A stretch of 64,000 bases of DNA from Motilimonas pumila (GTDB lineage: Bacteria > Pseudomonadota > Gammaproteobacteria > Enterobacterales > CBDFNC01). Shown piece by piece: positions 44,661 through 53,916 of the stretch. The notes beneath the pieces are model-generated. The model saw only the letters and a program-made list of their open reading frames with translations, was not told the DNA's origin and did not search any database. How positions within the stretch are numbered: position 1 is the stretch's first letter; each line of letters opens with the position of its first letter. The stretch lies in NCBI RefSeq assembly GCF_003596335.1, contig NZ_QZCH01000001.1, forward strand, positions 248,001 through 312,000, given 5' to 3'. Both the position numbers and the translations under genes were made by a program.

Positions 44661-44723
44661 GGTGACTCCTTAATTAGGTTGTGAAGGAGTCACCCCCAAC
44701 TGGGGAAAACTCCCCCAGTTGGG
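44661..44723 (-). promoter_or_regulatory. two-hairpin leader 9 (operon-first gene)
   Basis: RNA stem 1: CCCAACUGGGG/CCCCAGUUGGG (44695-44723), 11 bp perfect. Stem 2: GGUGACUCCUU/AAGGAGUCACC (44661-44694), 11 bp perfect, with the ribosome binding site AAGGAG in the second arm. This is the clearest example. Confidence 0.85.
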
Positions 44724-45026
44724 TGGTGAAAAGGCGAACCGCAAGGAACGCATGGTTGAGCATGTAAAAACATGCAGGCTATTTGTTTAAGGAGGCTAGC
44801 TACCTCTTAGTACCACTGAGAAAACTCAGCGGAGGGCTTCCTTTGAGCTCATGCTCTTAGGCGCAGATATCACTGAAACAGATCAGCAATATTTGATAGT
44901 CAGTGTAACCGTCTTATCCAGACAGGATAGTTAGAAAGATGCTCAATTCTTCCACCTAGCTGAAAGGCCATTACCTCACAGAGGATTAGGCTAGGGACTG
45001 ATTATTGTCATATCAGGAGCAAACTT
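44724..45026. other. intergenic region between divergent ICE operons
   Basis: About 300 bases between the leftward operon and the rightward DUF1845 gene. It should carry promoters in both directions, probably SetCD-activated by family analogy, but I could not pick a certain box. It contains a CTGAG-AAAA-CTCAG hairpin near 44816 and a CTGAT/ATCAG stem touching the AGGAG site of the rightward gene. Confidence 0.5.
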
Positions 45027-45629
45027 ATGGCCCAAGCAAAACCCAATTACTCAAAACCCATCTTTGAACAATCATTCACAATTAACAGCTTACAGGCGCA
45101 ACGTGTCGTTGACCGTGTTTTTAGACGGACGGTAAGTGCGCTTTACGGAATCGATGTCATCCTGCGCATCATTGGCGATGAGAACGAAATTGATGAAGTG
45201 GAACAGATCATTAGCCAGTTGATCGAAGATTGCGCTAAGGCGGTAGACAGCGAACAAGCTCGTTTGGACAAACTGATGGAGTCCAACGGCATCGATGAAG
45301 TACCTGACTACACCGACCCAATTACCTTCAACGCCAAAATAAGCTCGCCCCAAGTTGGCCAGTTTGTTGGCTTAGTGCGCAAACTCGATGCGTTGATGAT
45401 CTCAATGGACACACTCTGGCTGTCTAGCGTGCTTAGCAACAAGCAACGTGTTGATGGTAACTACGCATGGCAACAGCGCATCATCAAACTGGCTCGACGC
45501 ATTATTGATATCGAAATTCGAGCTCGAAAATCAGCCCAAGCGAAGGGTAAAGAAGCAGAGGTTGAACAAGCGGCGCCTTCAACCGATGACGATATCACTG
45601 AAGAGGAAACAGATACCCCCGCCAACTAG
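45027..45629 (+). CDS. DUF1845/AcaB-family regulator (s063 position)
   Basis: A 200-residue mainly helical protein related to the DUF1845 family, whose member AcaB on IncC plasmids is a transcriptional activator. The conserved part runs from about residue 14 to 170 (RVVDRVFRRTVSALYGIDVILRI; DALMISMDTLWLSSVLSNKQR), followed by an acidic tail. TCAGGAGC lies eight bases before the ATG. It marks one edge of hotspot 4 in SXT/R391 elements. A regulatory role is inferred from the AcaB relation. Confidence 0.75.
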   Translation: MAQAKPNYSKPIFEQSFTINSLQAQRVVDRVFRRTVSALYGIDVILRIIGDENEIDEVEQIISQLIEDCAKAVDSEQARLDKLMESNGIDEVPDYTDPITFNAKISSPQVGQFVGLVRKLDALMISMDTLWLSSVLSNKQRVDGNYAWQQRIIKLARRIIDIEIRARKSAQAKGKEAEVEQAAPSTDDDITEEETDTPAN

Positions 45630-45795
45630 CCAGCTAGGCTCCCATCACACAGCCCCTCTCGAAGGGGCTATTGAAATTTAGTGTTGTGGATTTTGAAACA
45701 CAGTTTTGGACATAAATGAGTCGCGGTTTCGCCTAATTAGCAGTTAACAATTTAGCAACGGTATCACAAAAAACCAAATGGGGTGGCCAAATTCA

Positions 45796-47700
45796 CTATG
45801 ACACTACACTTGGTGGAATCACATACTCCTGAACACCAGCGGCTTCCAACAATGCATAGAAGTCTGCGACATTCGCTCTTTGTCCTCTTTGCTGACAATA
45901 GGAAAATATTGCTCTTTGTTTTGCACGAGACAGTGCTACAAAAAATGTCGATAACCCTTCGGAATCGCCAGGTCGATAGGACCACCAAGCATTATCATCG
46001 ATCCCCATGAAAATAGTTGTATCGAATTCCAGTCCCTTGCTTTTATGGATAGTCATCAGAGGAATCTGATTTGTACCTTCAAATTCTTCCAGGAAATTTT
46101 CCCAGGAACTCTGGGTATCAACACAGTTTGTAAAAAACTCTTCAAGCGCTGTCAGATTAATTTCAAGCAGATCTCCAGTAGCATAACGAGCGAATGTTTT
46201 CCGAAGATCATTCAAATCAATAAAGGTAATAATTCGTTCAAAAACGAGACGAGCATTGTCTGGTGTAAGCGATTGTCGCATCAACTCCTTGAGTTCAGAA
46301 ATAAATAATGCTAATCGGCGTTCAACCTGTCTCAGTGCTTTGTCATCTTCTGGTGTTGTGTTACGAAGCAGCTGTACATCTGCTGATAATTGATTCCAAA
46401 CTTGCGCATTTCGATGCCCAAGTCCCAGCCTTAGAAGATTAGTAAACAAAATAGTCAGCTCCTCAGCAAGTAAATCCTGAAGAGTAGTTTTACCTATTTT
46501 TACACTTTCATTTCTCAAGCGAAGCCCGTACTGAGTTAAATATGAAGACAGCTGCTCTTCGTAATCCTCAGGTCTTTGACGCACCAGAACGGAATAGTCC
46601 CTTGGATTCAATGATCTGCTTCGCATGTCACTCGCAATCCACTGCGCCAAGTAACTGGCCTCATGATCTACGTTACGACTAAAACAAATCCAAGCTGCAT
46701 CACCAGAGACCTGACTGTGGTTACTTGTTTGAACCTCTCTAACCTCATGGTCAATAGCTTGTGCAATAACATGTTGTATCCTGACCAGTTCAGGAGAAGA
46801 GCGGTGATTAAGCAACAGCGAATATCGTTGTGCCGAAAAATCGGCCTCAAACTGATGAAACGCATCACCTCGGGCTCCTGCCCAACCCATGATCCTCTGC
46901 TTATAATCCCCCACAACCGTTACAGTTGTTTCACTATAACCGAAGGCTGACAACAGGAAATCATATTGACCATAAGTCGTATCTTGGAATTCATCCACAA
47001 AGACATATGGATACGTTGCTCTCAGAGCTCGCCGCACATGGTCATTGGTACGAATTATATATTCAGCCAGCCGATTTATTGTCATAAATGTCAGCTGTGA
47101 TGGCTCTTCATCTCCGCAACTTACTTGTTCGGATAACCAATTATCATAAAGAGTCCGTTCCCCTATGTCGTTCGAAGCTAGACCAAGTCTCCTTGAGCCA
47201 ACAAATGTAGACTCAAAAGTTATTGGGTTTATTCTGGCTATAGCATTCAACAATCCAGAGATATGACTATTTTTTTGCCGCTCTCTACCTAAAAAACAGG
47301 TTATCTGCTGGCGAGTTGCAAAAGTGACATCATATGGTTTTGTTGGTCTCCATTGTGGTGGCAACGCCATACGAAAACGGTCAACTATATTTTTAGAAAA
47401 AGCGTCGAAAGTCATCGAAACAAATCGACTACCTAGCTCTTCTGGACACCGTTTTTCCACCCTATCTGCGAGAATTTTTGCAGCGTCGGTCTTGAATGAT
47501 ATGGCTAGAATTTTCTTGTTTGGTGGGCATAGGCCTGTCTCAAGTAGATATGCAGCCTTTTGCGCTAAAAACTCTGTCTTTCCCGCTCCAGGTCCAGCTA
47601 TGACGCTTATGGATTCTCTTCGCCTTAGTGCTTGCCATGCATTTGGCTCAAGATCATCGATCCCCTGGGGCTGCCAGTGCTCAGATTGAATAAACTTCAC
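45796..47700 (-). CDS. UvrD/Rep-like helicase, Gabija GajB-like
   Basis: A 634-residue superfamily 1 helicase: Walker A AGPGAGKTE (residues 35-43), Walker B YVFVDEFQDT, motif III VVGDYKQRI, motif V TIHKSKGLEF and motif VI FVALSRAKQR. It lies nine bases after the OLD-like nuclease gene on the same strand, the gajA-gajB order. Bacillus GajB is about 494 residues; this one is longer. In Gabija the helicase-like subunit senses or processes DNA ends and activates the nuclease. Confidence 0.85.
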   Translation of the reverse strand: MKFIQSEHWQPQGIDDLEPNAWQALRRRESISVIAGPGAGKTEFLAQKAAYLLETGLCPPNKKILAISFKTDAAKILADRVEKRCPEELGSRFVSMTFDAFSKNIVDRFRMALPPQWRPTKPYDVTFATRQQITCFLGRERQKNSHISGLLNAIARINPITFESTFVGSRRLGLASNDIGERTLYDNWLSEQVSCGDEEPSQLTFMTINRLAEYIIRTNDHVRRALRATYPYVFVDEFQDTTYGQYDFLLSAFGYSETTVTVVGDYKQRIMGWAGARGDAFHQFEADFSAQRYSLLLNHRSSPELVRIQHVIAQAIDHEVREVQTSNHSQVSGDAAWICFSRNVDHEASYLAQWIASDMRSRSLNPRDYSVLVRQRPEDYEEQLSSYLTQYGLRLRNESVKIGKTTLQDLLAEELTILFTNLLRLGLGHRNAQVWNQLSADVQLLRNTTPEDDKALRQVERRLALFISELKELMRQSLTPDNARLVFERIITFIDLNDLRKTFARYATGDLLEINLTALEEFFTNCVDTQSSWENFLEEFEGTNQIPLMTIHKSKGLEFDTTIFMGIDDNAWWSYRPGDSEGLSTFFVALSRAKQRAIFSYCQQRGQRANVADFYALLEAAGVQEYVIPPSVVS

Positions 47701-47709
47701 TTTCCCCCC

Positions 47710-49662
47710 CTATCTCTGAAGGGCTGCGTGAATAGACTGAACCAAAGACCGCAATTCTTCTGGCGCGTTCTGAGCCAACTGAACTGACGGAATAGATCCA
47801 AGCACTCGGATGTGCGTGCTAGGCTTACCTCTTCCTAAAAACAGGTACCTGTACCAGCGCAAATTTTGCAGATCATCTGCATAAAATTCAGGACTTCCCT
47901 CGTCCCCCATAACTGCATTCCCAGGCTCACCACGATTAGATGGCCCGGTAGAACTTTCGTCTGGAGCAACGCAATATTGGTCAGGAAATGCCTTCAACAT
48001 CGAATAATCAATATCTAATGGGCTTGAGAAGTAAACACCATAGTGCCTGAGTGCGTTAACCCAAGAGCTAATGCTAGTCCAATCAGCAGCAGACCCGGTA
48101 TCAAATGCAGCAAGATTATGCTGGTATCCTAACGGGTTGAGGTATTGCCCAAATATCTCACTTGGGTCTACCCCATACTCTATCAACTTGGAGACTGCGT
48201 TCTTAATCCTACCCCAGCCACCGCCGTGCCGCCCCCAATCCAGATCGAGTAATGTAATAAAAGGAATCTGTAAATCTGTTAGTAGACGCCACATGTGGTT
48301 TACATGGCGGCCCCCTAATGGAACCATGGCAACAAAAGACTTATCAATTGGTATTCCCATCGCTTCTGATATAGCAGGAAGAATTACCTCTTCTGAAGCC
48401 CCCTCCCCGAGAACCACGACCTTAGCAAAATACAATTCTGGATAGGCTCTCACCGCCTGCTGAATATACTTTGCAGCTTCATTCTCTTCATCGGGTAAAG
48501 TAAGTTGACGAACAACAGTGGTGTTTGATTCTGTTGCTAGCCTGAAGTGTCTTACTTGCGTTGGTTGGATCCTGGCGAGAATACTCGGCGAATGGCTAGA
48601 TAGTACTGCTTGAGCTCTTAAGCCATGCACTAGGCTGCTGATCTGGCTTATAATTCGAGATAGATAGTATGGGGCTAGGTTATTCTCCGGCTCCTCAAGT
48701 GCCAAAATAGTCAATGAGGGCAAGGGCAAGTCTGCACCCAGAAAATCTTCACTCTCTGGTTGGGCTAAGATCTCGGTTTCAACATCAAGAGTGGCTGAAG
48801 TCATGGCGATGTGAAACAACGAACTTTGGCCATCACTTAGCTCATCAATGCTCCGATCGCGACCACTTTCATCAGGGTGCAGCAGTACCTCTACCTTACG
48901 AACAAATTCTTCAAAACGTAGGTCGACCGGACGAAACTTCGGTGTACTATCAGTTCCAGCAGAATGCAGCTCCTGCCAGCGGCCTGTGAGCTTTTCAGTA
49001 ACGATACTAATCGCATTTTCACCCTCAAAGGATTCATTCAGCTCTGTAGCCTTTTGAGTAAAAGATGACCGTACTTGTTCTGACCAGTTAATAGCTTTCC
49101 AAAGCCGACCTTTCAGAAAGGCTGATACCTGGGAAGCTGCACATCGTGTGGCAGGTACGTAAATTAATTGGATTCGAGAACGATCCGCTGGGCGCACATT
49201 GTGAAAATCAGCATCTTCTGGCTCACCCCAGGTTGTAACCGCGCGGAACTGGCTCGTGATGTACCCATCTATTGAACCATCATCTTCCCATTCTGCGTCC
49301 AAACGCAAACGGCATTTCAGCTTGCCCCCCTCATCAGTCACGCTCATATGGTGAAAGAAGTCTGGTATCACGGAGTGGTCTCCGTCTTCATCATCCAGTT
49401 CAGGAAAGGCGACAATGGCTTCAAGCGTTAGAGTCCGCTTACTGGGGCTATCTTCTTCAGAAGAGGGAATGTGAAAATCCTGACGGCGAATCGTCCGTTG
49501 TTCATTTGAGATGCCAAACATGCGCTGTAAGGCCTGCATCAAGACCGTTTTCCCAGCACCATTTGCTCCAACCAAGGTGGTTAGATCCGGATCGACAGCT
49601 ATGCTCTGGACCTCTGGTCCGAAGCTTCTAAAGTTCTGTAGTTTTATCCTCTCGATATGCAC
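47710..49662 (-). CDS. OLD-family ATPase-Toprim nuclease, Gabija GajA-like
   Basis: A 650-residue protein with an ABC-type ATPase (Walker A GANGAGKT at 32-39, signature LSDGQSS, Walker B ILALEEPENN) and a C-terminal Toprim nuclease (VVVLGEGASEEVILP, then TLLDLDWGRHGGG). Pairing with an adjacent UvrD-like helicase defines class 2 OLD, the Gabija type. GajA nicks invading DNA when nucleotide pools fall. The protein is about 70 residues longer than Bacillus GajA. It sits in hotspot 4. Confidence 0.85.
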   Translation of the reverse strand: MHIERIKLQNFRSFGPEVQSIAVDPDLTTLVGANGAGKTVLMQALQRMFGISNEQRTIRRQDFHIPSSEEDSPSKRTLTLEAIVAFPELDDEDGDHSVIPDFFHHMSVTDEGGKLKCRLRLDAEWEDDGSIDGYITSQFRAVTTWGEPEDADFHNVRPADRSRIQLIYVPATRCAASQVSAFLKGRLWKAINWSEQVRSSFTQKATELNESFEGENAISIVTEKLTGRWQELHSAGTDSTPKFRPVDLRFEEFVRKVEVLLHPDESGRDRSIDELSDGQSSLFHIAMTSATLDVETEILAQPESEDFLGADLPLPSLTILALEEPENNLAPYYLSRIISQISSLVHGLRAQAVLSSHSPSILARIQPTQVRHFRLATESNTTVVRQLTLPDEENEAAKYIQQAVRAYPELYFAKVVVLGEGASEEVILPAISEAMGIPIDKSFVAMVPLGGRHVNHMWRLLTDLQIPFITLLDLDWGRHGGGWGRIKNAVSKLIEYGVDPSEIFGQYLNPLGYQHNLAAFDTGSAADWTSISSWVNALRHYGVYFSSPLDIDYSMLKAFPDQYCVAPDESSTGPSNRGEPGNAVMGDEGSPEFYADDLQNLRWYRYLFLGRGKPSTHIRVLGSIPSVQLAQNAPEELRSLVQSIHAALQR

Positions 49663-50221
49663 AGCAGATCCTCTCTCCTAAATACCCATATATTAGATGG
49701 GGTTTCTATTGCAAACTTTCAACTGACAAAGCACGGCCATGTGATCGCATATGGGTTACTGGATCAAATACGTCCACCTAACCTAGGGAAGACTATAATG
49801 AAAGCAACGTTGAAGTCGCTTCTAAGCAGTGTTATCAGGTGAGTTATGTCCCTGACAGCTGTTTGCAAACTTTATGAGAATCATCTTCAGATATCGAAGC
49901 ACTGACATCGTATGCCAAGCCATCACACTAGCTCTCTCCTAATGGCTTTATCTAGAATTGGCGGCATCAACGCTTCTAGCTTAAATGAAGCGAACATGGG
50001 CACCATATTCTTCTCACCAAATATTAGAAAAAGTAAGGCAGACTGCCTAACGCTGTTTGAGAGGTTATGCCTTGCTGGCACGGAATGGGGCAAAAGCGCG
50101 TTAGCTGAAATATGTTCGATCTGTGATCACAAAGTGCAAAAATGGTTACTTTAAAGCGGAAAAACACATTAAAGTAACCAATATGGAACATTATTGGCGC
50201 AGCTATTTTAGAAGGACGTGC
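49663..50221. other. hotspot 4 intergenic stretch with an uncertain small frame
   Basis: Roughly 560 bases between the Gabija-like pair and traN. The reading frame 49912-50154 (80 codons, rightward, ending CDHKVQKWLL) has no clear ribosome binding site and resembles nothing I know. The segment should also contain the promoter for the leftward nuclease-helicase pair and a terminator for the preceding traN operon, but none is obvious. Confidence 0.45.
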
Positions 50222-53200
50222 TCAATTATTCCCCGAAATTTCTTCCGTCGCCTCCTGACGCAGTTTCTGGGCATCCATTCCGTTTAGCCGTTCAATGGCT
50301 CTGTCTGCGGCACTTTGACGGTTTCCATCCACGTTTAGCGTACTTCCTGAGCCTGTGAGTCGTTCCAGATCCAGTGACGGTACTTCGGGTAGGTTGCCTG
50401 TTATTGACAAGATACCTATCCATTCATCCAGATTGACTTGGCTCCAATCTACCTGGTTTAACTGACTCGCGGTCAAACCTTCACAGTTTGGTGACTTCGC
50501 ACTGCCCCAACCAAGGCCCAATTGTGGACGCACTTGTTCTTGAATGATCCGTGAAAGCGGCGAAGTAAAGCAGCAATATGACTGCCGTTTTTCAACACAG
50601 GCACCTAAGAATTTAGACTTGCAGTAAGAACCTACATAGTGGCAACTCTTCAATACCCGCTTGGCGTTCATTTCAAACTCACTCTGCTCACATTTCCAGA
50701 TAAGCTGAATGAGGATCATGGTGACTGAATAAATCATGTAGGCCGTCATAACCGTACTCAGAACCGCGCCCGCAGCGCCACCCAGCGCAAAGTTACCACC
50801 CGAAACGACACCATCGGCTCCAACTGCGCCACCAACGTTACTAAACAGTGCCGATTGCGCCCCTGAACCAAAGGTCGTACCTACCCATTCAGCCGTTTTG
50901 TTGGTCAACACCTGCATGAAGCCAGTCGCAGCTTGCTCCGCTCCCGCGCCAGCAGCCGTTGATGGCCCAGCCCCCATGAGAGAGTCCCATGCAGACACAA
51001 AGGGCTCTTTGACCGCACTCCAAGTACTGGTGATTGGTTCCCTGAGCGTATTCCACGAACCATAGATTGCCGAAGACGGATTCATAGCCATGACTGCCGT
51101 ATCAAGCTTGTTAACCGCTACTATCATCGTGATGTAGTCCGATAACGACACGCCACTTGGCTTTTCACAGCAATCCACTATGCCGCCAACGGCTTTTTTG
51201 CACTGGCCAGCATTACCTTTAAAGACCGTACACTCGACGTTGTCTTGGCCATCAGCTCCCGTGCATGACATATCATTGGTCATAAACTGCGCCGCATTAA
51301 GCATCGCTGCGGCTTCTGCAAAGTTAGCCTGCTTGATTGACTCTGGCTCTAAACAATCTGTGCCCATGCAACGAACTGGCCCCTCACAGTTGTATTGAGT
51401 TTCCATTCGTGCATTTTGCACTTCAACGCTTTGTCCGCAGTCATACACCAAACTTTGGATATAGCAGAAACCTTCATGACCAGCCCCACCTTCAGTGCAT
51501 TCGGTTCTGACATACTGGCAGGCCGGGTTTTGCTCCAGCGCGGAACACGTATTGGTGGTCGTGTTTTGTCCGCTATTGACGATAGTTTGAGTATTACCAT
51601 TGGCATCTACCCAGCTATCTGAGCTGCCCATGTTGAACTCAGGATGAGCAGTCGAAGCATTGTAGGTCGCTCTTGCCCTCCAGCATGAGAGTCCCAGTCC
51701 ATCAGAACTGCCGCGACTGGTTAAATGAGCAGGAGACGAAACAACCGCCGGATAAAGGCTTCCAAGATTGGCCAACTCGCCACTACCAACCGTTAACCCG
51801 TCGATTCGTTTTGTGCCCGTATCCAAACACTGCCACTGAACCGCAGTAAACTGATCCGTTTGCATCAAGCATTGGTCTATGCCCGGATCACTTGATTGAT
51901 GAACAATGTCTTGCTCTAAGTATTTGCCAGAGAAGGCCAATGAAGCGCTCAGTTTCGCAGGAGCCAAACACTTCTGAACTTCTCGGCTACAGGTATCAAA
52001 ATCGACTTTGTTCCAGCCGGATTCACATCTGGAACGAGTGACTTCCTGAGGTTCATGCCACGAAATAATCGAACCATTGACGACTTTACACAATGAGCCA
52101 ACCAAGGTTCCTTTTGGACAGGTCATTTCAGGGTATTTAATGGACGGTTTCGTCTCAGTCACCGTCTCCTTATTGCCCGTCAATGAGAGTGTCGTTTTCC
52201 AACCATTTGCCTTTGACGGCGACTCGGTAATTTTTATCTCAGTATTTTGATTATCAAAAATCCTCAGTGTCGCGTTTCCAGTTTGCATAGTACTGCTGTG
52301 CTGTGGAACAAAACTGAGCGTTTCAGAGCTAAAGCAACCGCGCTCAATGGACCAGCTTTGTTGATGGGTTTCAGCGGATACGCGTCGCTCTAACTGACAC
52401 TGAGTAAGCGTGCTGATCTTCTCGCACACCTGGTAATCCGGTACATGCTTGGTTTCAGTAAATGGCGTAATCGTCTGAGTAGGCTCACAGGCCTCAAAAC
52501 TACTCGGCATAAGATTGGATACCACGCACTTTGGATCGCTGGTTTGTAATCCACAGTCATAGGTATCGGTAAAACGAATGCATTCACCTTTATCATTGGT
52601 CTCGGCACATTCTGACGACATGAAGCCACAGTAAGGGTTTGCTTCAAGCACTTGGCAGGCCTGATTTTCAATCCCCTTATAGCTTTCATCATCCACACTC
52701 ACTTGTACACGCCGACACAAAGGCGATATGCCAGCCACAGGGCTTGAGGCAAAGTAGGATTCACAAACTGAAACACCATTGACCACCGTACATCCGTTGG
52801 TTGAAGAAGGCTGATCCGCGCATTGAATGCTGTAGTCAGAAAACTTAGTCGAGATATCCGCTGCTTGTTCGATACAGGACTGTGGTGACCAACTATCATT
52901 CATCACCACTTTGGTTGGATCAAAGCGTACCTTGATGCGTGCATACCCCTCACCACTACCCGTTACCGATACGCGAATTTTTACTGGCACTTCTAAACCA
53001 GGCTCTACCGCTTTTAGCTTAGCGGTTAAGTCAGTATTAGGATTGCGTTCCCAACTGGTACTAAGCTCGCAGCGACCTGCCGTTTCTGGTGGAAAGTTAT
53101 TGTTCGGCCCAGACCAGACTTTCTGATCACCAAGCCACACTTGCATGTAGTCATCCCATTTGGCGTACTCAAGTACGGCTGAGGTAATCGCATCGGGATT

Positions 53201-53914
53201 CACGACTTTGAGTGTGATGGCCTGTTCAAACACTTTACAACGGCCACTCCAGTAGTTGTCGCCAATACGTCCTATCCAAACTTCAAGACACCCCTCACCA
53301 CAAGAGCGAAGGTTCATCGGTCCTGAAACATGCTCAATAATGCCTGCCGTGTAATCGTGAGTAATAGTGCAGCTGTTAACCGCTGTATTGAGCCTGTCAC
53401 ATTGCTGATAGTTTGGGCTGCCTTCACCTTGAGACTCACAGCCTGGGAAGCTTTGCGTTAATAGATTGGGGTCAGTTTGAACCGCATCAGTTAATGCCCA
53501 AAGCGGATCATTGACCATATCTGGCCGAGACCTGTCTTTGATTTGCTGTAGCGAACGAAATGCTTCACCCGTAGCGCCACTTTCGGATGCCATGCTCTCT
53601 TGGCGCTGTGTCCCCAATTGATTCATACTGGCATCAGAGCCATAAACGCCCGTTAAGACATCCAATGAGCCCTGATCCATACCAGGGAAAAGCTCTTGCA
53701 AGTTAATCGTCTCATTACCACTGCCATTCGGCACCGACAATGTATTGCCATTGAGTGCGGGCATCGTCCAGTTTTGCAGCAATTGCTTACCTTCTTGTTG
53801 TCCGCTTAAGCCGGATTGGCGCTGCACATCAGCGGCGACACCATGTAGGGGCAAGCACGCCATAGTGATTGATAAGACACCCGCTAAAACTCGGGTAAAA
53901 AGTGTTGGTTTCAT
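50222..53914 (-). CDS. traN: TraN, outer membrane mating pair stabilisation protein
   Basis: A 1,230-residue Cys-rich exported protein: signal peptide ending about residue 28 (LPLHGVAA/D), dozens of cysteines in the central part, and a C-terminal section with hydrophobic stretches and the CYCxS-like ending regions CCFTSPLSRIIQEQVRPQLG. F-like TraN contacts the recipient. It is the last of the dsbC-to-traN operon, two bases after traU, and the hotspot 4 edge. TraN variation often determines recipient specificity. Confidence 0.95.
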   Translation of the reverse strand: MKPTLFTRVLAGVLSITMACLPLHGVAADVQRQSGLSGQQEGKQLLQNWTMPALNGNTLSVPNGSGNETINLQELFPGMDQGSLDVLTGVYGSDASMNQLGTQRQESMASESGATGEAFRSLQQIKDRSRPDMVNDPLWALTDAVQTDPNLLTQSFPGCESQGEGSPNYQQCDRLNTAVNSCTITHDYTAGIIEHVSGPMNLRSCGEGCLEVWIGRIGDNYWSGRCKVFEQAITLKVVNPDAITSAVLEYAKWDDYMQVWLGDQKVWSGPNNNFPPETAGRCELSTSWERNPNTDLTAKLKAVEPGLEVPVKIRVSVTGSGEGYARIKVRFDPTKVVMNDSWSPQSCIEQAADISTKFSDYSIQCADQPSSTNGCTVVNGVSVCESYFASSPVAGISPLCRRVQVSVDDESYKGIENQACQVLEANPYCGFMSSECAETNDKGECIRFTDTYDCGLQTSDPKCVVSNLMPSSFEACEPTQTITPFTETKHVPDYQVCEKISTLTQCQLERRVSAETHQQSWSIERGCFSSETLSFVPQHSSTMQTGNATLRIFDNQNTEIKITESPSKANGWKTTLSLTGNKETVTETKPSIKYPEMTCPKGTLVGSLCKVVNGSIISWHEPQEVTRSRCESGWNKVDFDTCSREVQKCLAPAKLSASLAFSGKYLEQDIVHQSSDPGIDQCLMQTDQFTAVQWQCLDTGTKRIDGLTVGSGELANLGSLYPAVVSSPAHLTSRGSSDGLGLSCWRARATYNASTAHPEFNMGSSDSWVDANGNTQTIVNSGQNTTTNTCSALEQNPACQYVRTECTEGGAGHEGFCYIQSLVYDCGQSVEVQNARMETQYNCEGPVRCMGTDCLEPESIKQANFAEAAAMLNAAQFMTNDMSCTGADGQDNVECTVFKGNAGQCKKAVGGIVDCCEKPSGVSLSDYITMIVAVNKLDTAVMAMNPSSAIYGSWNTLREPITSTWSAVKEPFVSAWDSLMGAGPSTAAGAGAEQAATGFMQVLTNKTAEWVGTTFGSGAQSALFSNVGGAVGADGVVSGGNFALGGAAGAVLSTVMTAYMIYSVTMILIQLIWKCEQSEFEMNAKRVLKSCHYVGSYCKSKFLGACVEKRQSYCCFTSPLSRIIQEQVRPQLGLGWGSAKSPNCEGLTASQLNQVDWSQVNLDEWIGILSITGNLPEVPSLDLERLTGSGSTLNVDGNRQSAADRAIERLNGMDAQKLRQEATEEISGNN

Positions 53915-53916
53915 AG

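Noticed and set aside
49912-50154. 80-codon gene in the hotspot 4 gap
   Set aside because: No ribosome binding site, no recognisable product; kept only as a note in the intergenic entry.
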